NCBI RefSeq assembly: GCF_020179385.1
Contig: NZ_JAIBLJ010000033.1
Coordinates: forward strand, 1-40,385
Direction of reading: 5' to 3'
Length of the DNA: 40,385 bases
Origin: Alkalihalobacillus sp. YIM B00296
GTDB taxonomy: Bacteria; Bacillota; Bacilli; Bacillales; Fictibacillaceae
The first letter of the stretch is position 1. The number at the start of each line of letters is the position of its first letter. Below the pieces are notes generated by a model. It made no database searches. It saw only the letters and a program-made list of their open reading frames with translations, and was not told where the DNA came from. This document shows positions 36,254-40,385 of the stretch, in pieces. The translations under genes and the position numbers were made by a program.

Positions 36254-36434
36254 GTTCTCTCCCTTTCAATGCAGTTAGTACAAGTACCTACTATTAACCT
36301 GACCGTTTAAGTGAAAACCTATACAATCTGTATGCAATATTTAACTGAAATATCTTTTTCCGAGTCTGGGACCAAAAAACTGCTTGTCCCATGCCCATAA
36401 GACGGTCACAGGCTTCGCAGATTTGAAAAAATAG

Positions 36435-36463
36435 TTGACATTTTAAAGAGAGTATATTATATT
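36435..36463 (+). promoter_or_regulatory. Sigma-A promoter of the Mn riboswitch
   Basis: TTGACA, exactly 17 bases, then TATATT. Transcription would begin at about 36470, just before the riboswitch. Upstream, 36254-36434 shows nothing else. Confidence 0.8.
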
Positions 36464-36484
36464 TACTGTAAATAGTTAAATAGT

Positions 36485-36602
36485 TCTCCTAAAGGGGAGT
36501 AGCTTTTACAACAAAGTCGTCATTTCGGAGTGCTGCCGCTCTCGGCTTTGTTGGCAACATAACGTTGTTAGCAAGACCTTTACCGATCGGTAGAGGTCTT
36601 TA
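36485..36602 (+). ncRNA. yybP-ykoY manganese riboswitch
   Basis: The conserved blocks are all present in order: AAAGGGGAGTAGC, ACAAAGTCGTC, CGGCTTTGTTGGCAACAT, GTTGTTAGCAAGACCTTTACC. The first AAAGG can pair with the later CCTTT to form P1 when Mn2+ is bound. Otherwise AAGACCTTTACC pairs with GGTAGAGGTCTT (36573-36600) as a terminator-like stem. This class switches on Mn exporters (MntP, TerC type) when manganese is high. Here the next plus-strand gene is an FbpB-like peptide 220 bp on; no exporter follows directly. Confidence 0.92.
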
Positions 36603-36611
36603 TTTGTATAT

Positions 36612-36644
36612 AAAACCTTTACCACATTTGGTAAAGGTTTTTTT
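36612..36644 (+). terminator. Second strong terminator behind the riboswitch
   Basis: AAAACCTTTACC pairs with GGTAAAGGTTTT around ACATTT, followed by a T-run. Its CCTTTACC arm repeats the arm of the riboswitch expression stem, so the two could compete. Confidence 0.88.
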
Positions 36645-36820
36645 GATGAAGGAATGGAAAACGATCAGCATTTACTTGATGGTATATCAGAAAGAAGCTA
36701 TTGGACCGGTATTCCTTGTAATAAAACGTGCTCAATAGCAAGGACACAATTCATTTAGGTAAAACCAAACATTAGACAATTTGTTTAACTAACAACACTG
36801 AAGGGAGGTTTGATGCCACC

Positions 36821-36949
36821 ATGAATAAAGTAAAAGTATCCTTATCTAAGTTAATCAAAGAAAACAAAGAAGAGATCCTCAAAGATAAGGAACGAATTGA
36901 AAAAATTGAAAAACGTATTGATGAAAAATATACAAATCTAGCAAAATGA
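36821..36949 (+). CDS. FbpB-like small basic protein
   Basis: 42 residues, Lys/Glu-rich and helical (SLSKLIKENKEEILKDKERI). It matches the pattern of the FbpB family of small basic proteins in Bacillus, which help regulatory RNAs of the Fur iron-sparing response. ATG 36821 lies 12 bases after GGGAGG, a little far. It ends at 36949, 20 bp before the Spo0M-like gene, so the two are probably co-transcribed. I see no clear Fur box. A metal link would suit the nearby Mn riboswitch, but that is only a suggestion. Confidence 0.7.
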   Translation: MNKVKVSLSKLIKENKEEILKDKERIEKIEKRIDEKYTNLAK

Positions 36950-36969
36950 TGCATTCAGGAGGGCGTTCA

Positions 36970-37356
36970 ATGTTACTAAGGAAATACATGTCCCTTTTAG
37001 GAATAGGGTCGGCACAAATAGATTTTATCCTGCCTAAGGAAACGTATAGGCCTGGTGAACATATTAGCGGATATTTCTTAATTAAAGGCGGTACCATCGA
37101 ACAACAAATCATACGAATTGACTGTGATTTGGTCATGATTAATCAAGCTACAGGCATCGAAAAGGTAATTGATACAGTAACCCTATTAACATCAAAACTT
37201 ATCCAGTCTGGAGAATTATATAAAGAATCACTGACGTATAAACTATCGACTACAGTCCCGGTTACGACAAAGGAAATATCGTACCGTTTTAAAACAAAGG
37301 TCACTTTTAAAGAAGGAGTAGAAAGTAGAGACCAAGATATTATTCAAATTATCTAA
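36970..37356 (+). CDS. Short Spo0M-like sporulation-control protein
   Basis: 128 residues matching the N-terminal arrestin-like beta-sandwich of Spo0M: LLGIGSAQIDFILPKETYRP, ISGYFLIKGGTIEQQIIRID and ISYRFKTKVTF. Spo0M of B. subtilis is about 258 residues, so this protein has only the first half; it stops cleanly after the beta domain. The start is ATG 36970, seven bases after GGAGGG; ATG 36946 in frame overlaps the previous stop and lacks a site. The family affects Spo0A-dependent sporulation by an unclear mechanism. Confidence 0.75.
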   Translation: MLLRKYMSLLGIGSAQIDFILPKETYRPGEHISGYFLIKGGTIEQQIIRIDCDLVMINQATGIEKVIDTVTLLTSKLIQSGELYKESLTYKLSTTVPVTTKEISYRFKTKVTFKEGVESRDQDIIQII

Positions 37357-37509
37357 CAAGTCCCTTTTAGATCATTCGGATTCGGTGTTTCCATTAACAT
37401 GTAAAATCTTAACAAAGCTTAGTACTAATTATTAAGTTTTGTCCTTTATCTATGCTAGACTAAACAAAACAAGAACACAAGCTTTATAAAAGATGAAAAG
37501 AGGAAAAAA

Positions 37510-37674
37510 ATGTTTAAAAAAATCATGAAGCAAATTAAGCAACTCTCCCAAGGCAGCAGCGAGCGAAGACATGGTCATTATCGCCGAGGCAGTAGTAGCA
37601 GTAACCGACGGTATAAACGATCTCCAATGAGTGGAAGTAAACACTACAAACGGAAGGGTCGAAGCAGCAGCTAA
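37510..37674 (+). CDS. Small Ser/Arg/Lys-rich basic protein
   Basis: 54 residues with AGAGGAAAAAA upstream of ATG 37510. After a short amphipathic start (MFKKIMKQIKQLSQ) the chain is almost wholly Ser, Arg, Lys, Gly, Tyr and His, with clusters such as RRGSSSSNRRYKRS and the tail KRKGRSSS. Such composition suits a nucleic-acid or acidic-surface binder, perhaps a spore component. It converges on the Ser/Thr kinase gene with a 15-bp gap. Its many Ser residues flanked by basic residues make it a conceivable substrate of that kinase, which is an inference from position only. No known family. Confidence 0.6.
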   Translation: MFKKIMKQIKQLSQGSSERRHGHYRRGSSSSNRRYKRSPMSGSKHYKRKGRSSS

Positions 37675-37689
37675 TCTTTTTCTCTGCGG

Positions 37690-38526
37690 TTAATGTTCTT
37701 TTTCTTTTGCTGTAAGTGCAGCATGAAGATCGGCTGATATTTCACTAATATTTGAATAAGGTTCTTTAATTCGTAATAGTCTCTTCAGCAAATAAACGGT
37801 TCCCTTTTCTAAAGAAAGTTCTTCTGTCCAAGGAAGAGCTTTTTTATTTTTGGAAGAATACGTCGTATAAAGCAAATATAAAAGTATTTCTCCTAAATCA
37901 TAGTAGTCCTGTTGTTTCATTTCTAGGATACTTTCTTGTTTGTTATGTGAAAAACTAGAAGGTGGCTGATATCCGTCAACCGAGACTCTCTGTTTAGACA
38001 AACCAAAATCGATTAAAAAGGGCTCATCATTTTTCAGTAAAATGTTTGGAATACGTAAATCTTGATGGTAAATGTCTTTTTTGTGAAGATAATCTACCAA
38101 TTCGAGCAGTTGATCAAGAATTAGTAGAGATTCTTTCTCGTTAAATGTTTTCTTTCTGGAAAAAATTTGGTCTTCCAAATTGTCCCCTTCAATGAAACTC
38201 ATTACATAAAATAAATATTCGTTATTTGAAAAACCTTCATATAGTATTGGCATATTTTTGTGTTTCAGTGTATGCAAAACAGAGGTTTCATTTTCAAACA
38301 GATCAACCTCTTTTTTGTTACGACGTTTACTAGGACGAAGCTGTTTAACCACCCTATTCTCTTTTGACTTCAAATCTTTGCAGAGATAAACAATGCCATA
38401 ACTTCCAGTCCCTATAACACTCAAAACCTCGTAGCGATTGTTCAAAACCGTCCCTTTTTTAATAGGTATATCTACAAAAAACTGATAAATTTTTCGAAAT
38501 GAACGCAAAATTGAAACTTTCCTCAC
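37690..38526 (-). CDS. Hanks-type Ser/Thr protein kinase (YbdM-like)
   Basis: 278 residues and a complete kinase domain: glycine loop GTGSYG (39-44), Lys61 in VVKQL, Glu80, catalytic loop YHQDLRIPN (His154, Asp156, Asn161) and Asp173 in DFG. HQD replaces HRD, so it is an RD-lacking type that probably needs no activation-loop phosphorylation. There is no transmembrane segment or PASTA domain, unlike PrkC; YbdM of B. subtilis has this soluble layout. The start is GTG 38526, but the ribosome site (GAGAAGG) touches it, and a TTG eight codons later (at about 38504) is an alternative. It stands alone on the minus strand, convergent with the Ser/Arg-rich peptide. Confidence 0.88.
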   Translation of the reverse strand: MRKVSILRSFRKIYQFFVDIPIKKGTVLNNRYEVLSVIGTGSYGIVYLCKDLKSKENRVVKQLRPSKRRNKKEVDLFENETSVLHTLKHKNMPILYEGFSNNEYLFYVMSFIEGDNLEDQIFSRKKTFNEKESLLILDQLLELVDYLHKKDIYHQDLRIPNILLKNDEPFLIDFGLSKQRVSVDGYQPPSSFSHNKQESILEMKQQDYYDLGEILLYLLYTTYSSKNKKALPWTEELSLEKGTVYLLKRLLRIKEPYSNISEISADLHAALTAKEKEH

Positions 38527-38926
38527 CTTCTCATCTTAAACTGTTGCTTTAGAATTTTATGTACTAGTAGAGCTCACAAAGGCTGGTATAAATTGAATAT
38601 AAAAGAGTACGCACTTTCTATAGTGTATTTGGCAATTAAACTATGTATGAAATGGCAGTATATTATTTGATAAAGAAAAAGACCTTAATATAGGGAATTT
38701 GTATTATTAAAGCCCCCTTGTATGAAGAAGAACTAAATATTGAATTAATATTGGTTCAGTTTCATGAAATAAAATAAAATTCCAAACTGATTTTACTGCG
38801 GGAAGGGGAGGATAGATTAATCTACCATTTGTGCATTACATAAGGTGGAGAAAAGCACAAGAATTTAATGGAGTTTGAATATGTTAAATTCAATTAATTA
38901 TACTTACCATCTCTTTTCTTTCTTTA
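38527..38926. other. Gap between kinase and TerC genes
   Basis: 400 AT-rich bases with no ORF of note and no U-run terminator that I can find for the minus-strand TerC gene. The kinase promoter should lie at its left end, but no strong -35/-10 pair stands out. Confidence 0.4.
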
Positions 38927-39703
38927 TTACCTTGTAGGATCTTTCTGAAATGACTTATTTCCTGGTGCAAACCAACCAATCAGGACAATACCCACTAATA
39001 CTCCATAGAAGATCAAAGTCCAAGCTGTACTGTGCGGAAAATGATGATTTAAGACACCAATATCCTCATGGGCAAGGGTGATTACAGCAAGTTTGACACC
39101 GACCCAGGCAACAATTGCATATGCTGTTGTTTCCAATGCTGGACGTTTTTCAAGAAGTTGCACAAACCAGGTTGCTGCAAATTTAATCAAGATAAGTCCG
39201 GCAATACCTCCAAGAAGAACAACAATGAACTGTCCTCCATCCATACCGCCGAAATTGTCTAGCGGTGAATCCGGGAGACCCAGGGCAAGGGCAACCGCAG
39301 CTAGTATCGAATCAATTGCAAAAGCAAGGTCAGCTAATGCAATCTTCCCTACTGTGGACCAGTAGCCTTTACCTGCAGATTCCTTTTCATCGTCCTTATG
39401 AATATTCTTATTGTCTTTTCCGAACCTTGCCTGTATGACATGCTTTAATCCTAGGTAAAGAAGATAAGCTGCTCCTATCGCCTGTATCTGCCAGACATTT
39501 GCAATAAATGAAATGGCAAAAAGGGCAGCAAATCGGAAAGCGAAGGCCATGAAGATTCCATAATTTATAGCTCTTTTTTTCTGTTCGTCGGGTAAATGTT
39601 TAGCTATAACTGCTAGTACAAGGGCATTGTCAGCCGATAACAATCCTTCTAATCCGATCAGAATTAATAATGTCCAAGCATACTCTAGCCATAGTGACTC
39701 CAT
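38927..39703 (-). CDS. TerC-family membrane protein, probable Mn2+ exporter (YkoY/YceF type)
   Basis: 258 residues with about seven membrane helices. It has the family opening ALVLAVIAKHLP after GLEGLLSADN and the second acidic motif LADLAFAIDSILAAVALALG, whose Asp residues form the metal path. A poly-charged cytoplasmic loop (FGKDNKNIHKDDEKES) lies between the halves. The related B. subtilis proteins export manganese and help load it onto secreted enzymes. I chose ATG 39703 (GGAGAGAAG upstream) over a TTG one codon earlier. Its leader ends with a sequence resembling the 3' end of the yybP-ykoY riboswitch, which supports Mn control. Confidence 0.9.
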   Translation of the reverse strand: MESLWLEYAWTLLILIGLEGLLSADNALVLAVIAKHLPDEQKKRAINYGIFMAFAFRFAALFAISFIANVWQIQAIGAAYLLYLGLKHVIQARFGKDNKNIHKDDEKESAGKGYWSTVGKIALADLAFAIDSILAAVALALGLPDSPLDNFGGMDGGQFIVVLLGGIAGLILIKFAATWFVQLLEKRPALETTAYAIVAWVGVKLAVITLAHEDIGVLNHHFPHSTAWTLIFYGVLVGIVLIGWFAPGNKSFQKDPTR

Positions 39704-39734
39704 CAACTTCTCTCCATTCTAAAACTTAAAATCA

Positions 39735-39845
39735 GGTAAAAGTTTTGCTAACAATAGAATTTCCCATTAAGTCACAGGTAATTCCTAAAACTAATGGTAA
39801 AAAAATCATAAAAATATATATTTATTAAGCTCTTCACCCTTTTAG
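39735..39845 (-). promoter_or_regulatory. Worn yybP-ykoY-like leader of the TerC gene
   Basis: On the minus strand, ATTGTTAGCAAAACTTTTACC (39755-39735) matches the 3' block of the canonical riboswitch at 36565-36585 at 18 of 21 positions. About 75 bases before it stands AAAAGGGTGAAGAGC, similar to the 5' block AAAGGGGAGTAGC. The middle is AT-rich and lacks the conserved CGGCTTTG part. It may be a diverged or decaying Mn riboswitch 32 bases before the TerC start. Confidence 0.4.
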
Positions 39846-39882
39846 ACCTTCTTAAATTAACCTGCTTACGTTACTACATAAA

Positions 39883-40046
39883 TTAAATGCCATAGTACAC
39901 TCTATAGATTGTAGCAACCGAAACCTTGATAGCTACTTGAATTTCCTTTACCGACATTATTAGAGGATACATGGCGATATCTTGCTTTAATTTTACCTGA
40001 TTAACCTTAGGTCTTCCAGCTAACGACCTCTTACTCTAGCTGCATT
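39883..40046 (-). pseudogene. Serine resolvase/invertase, C-terminal remnant
   Basis: The minus strand encodes NAARVRGR, then after a one-base shift AGRPKVNQVKLKQDIAMYPL, then VKEIQVAIKVSVATIYRVY, ending at TAA 39885-39883. This is the linker and helix-turn-helix end of a Tn3-type serine recombinase (usual pattern GRP...VKEI...SxATxYR). The catalytic N-terminal domain is gone. It lies next to two dyads that look like its res site. Confidence 0.78.
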
Positions 40047-40102
40047 ACAAATCCTTACTATCATTAAAAAATGATCGTAAAAGTATATGGAAATTAGTGA
40101 AC

Positions 40103-40193
40103 GTTCGTAAATTGTTTTTATAGATTTATGAACACAAAAAATGGCCATGTTTAATCAAAATCTAAACGTCCGTAATAGTGTACTTTTACGGAC
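40103..40193. repeat. Two related dyads, probable resolvase res site
   Basis: Dyad 1 is GTTCGTAAA (40103-40111) against TTTATGAAC (40125-40133). Dyad 2 is GTCCGTAA (40168-40175) against TTACGGAC (40186-40193). All four half-sites share G-T-Y-C-R-T-A-A, and the dyads are 65 bp apart, as expected for subsites bound by a serine resolvase dimer. They lie upstream of the resolvase remnant, where res normally sits. Confidence 0.6.
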
Positions 40194-40269
40194 ATAAATC
40201 TATGTAATGATAGATTGGGGAAGAAGTTAAGTAATGAATAACGTTACATGCAATAATAAATTAGAAAAA

Positions 40270-40278
40270 TGTTATAAT
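40270..40278 (+). promoter_or_regulatory. Extended -10 promoter of the right-edge gene
   Basis: TGTTATAAT matches TGnTATAAT fully; no clear -35 precedes it. The next start codon lies 35 bases downstream. Confidence 0.4.
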
Positions 40279-40312
40279 AATGGATAAATATAGATATATG
40301 GAGGGTTCCTTT

Positions 40313-40385
40313 TTGAGCATAATTAAAAAACTAAAAGAGAGCAGCTGTTTATTGCAAAATAGAAGTGCAGAGCTTTGCAAAGGAA
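40313..40385 (+). CDS. Unknown gene, 5' end only
   Basis: TTG 40313 follows GGAGGG by seven bases and opens a frame that runs off the window (SIIKKLKESSCLLQNRSAEL). 24 codons are visible, too few to recognise a family. Promoter, ribosome site and frame agree, so a real gene is likely. Confidence 0.45.
   Translation, partial: MSIIKKLKESSCLLQNRSAELCKG

Noticed and set aside
36645-36760. Two tiny overlapping ORFs (30 and 34 codons) right after the riboswitch terminator
   Set aside because: Considered as the riboswitch target, but the ribosome site touches the start codons and the products look like chance reading.
28845-40385. Complete skin-like prophage to the right of sigK
   Set aside because: No serine recombinase, no phage structural genes and no sigK 3' half in the window; kept only as a hypothesis.
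1-40385. CRISPR arrays, tRNA, rRNA and replication origins
   Set aside because: No regularly spaced repeats, no cloverleaf with a CCA-type end and no rRNA-like blocks found on reading either strand.

Overview
The window looks like chromosomal DNA of a low-GC, spore-forming member of the Bacillaceae. Supporting signs are AT-rich sequence with strong GGAGG ribosome sites and some GTG/TTG starts, two CcpA cre boxes, an N-terminal piece of the mother-cell sigma factor SigK, a short Spo0M-like protein, an FbpB-type small basic protein, and a yybP-ykoY manganese riboswitch. I cannot name the genus.

Layout. Positions 1-2160 (minus strand) hold a TetR-type regulator and a frameshifted MFS exporter, with a near-perfect operator between them. 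Positions 2554-27613 (plus strand) form a large glycan-use locus: a clan GH-A hydrolase, a YesL-like membrane protein, a membrane-anchored AraC regulator, a three-gene LplB/LplC/lipoprotein ABC importer without its own ATPase, then GH3, two GH38 alpha-mannosidases, a GH125 exo-alpha-1,6-mannosidase, a GH29 alpha-fucosidase, two TIM-barrel sugar isomerase/epimerases (one frameshifted) and a Gfo/Idh/MocA oxidoreductase. None of the hydrolases shows a signal peptide. The simplest reading is that imported oligosaccharides are trimmed inside the cell. The enzyme set (two GH38, GH125, fucosidase, possible beta-mannosidase) suggests fucosylated mannose-rich glycans such as N-glycans; that substrate is an inference.

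Positions 25323-34077 are a decay zone that also carries intact genes. Wrecks include a Gfo/Idh gene, a second GH29 gene, a possible insertion-sequence end, an unidentified minus-strand fragment, a sigK gene that ends where sigK is interrupted by skin in B. subtilis, the N-terminus of a UxaC-like uronate isomerase, a broken SDR resembling D-mannonate oxidoreductase, and an IS110-type transposase C-terminus. Intact between them are another isomerase/epimerase, another Gfo/Idh enzyme and a soluble AraC regulator.

Positions 34564-40385 carry a tyrosine recombinase with a frameshift in a T7 tract, a YrzF-like kinase homologue, a canonical Mn riboswitch with promoter and terminator but no exporter directly behind it, FbpB-like and Spo0M-like genes, a tiny Ser/Arg-rich protein convergent with a Hanks-type Ser/Thr kinase, a TerC-family Mn exporter whose leader keeps a worn riboswitch-like end, a serine resolvase remnant with two res-like dyads, and the start of an unknown gene at the right edge.
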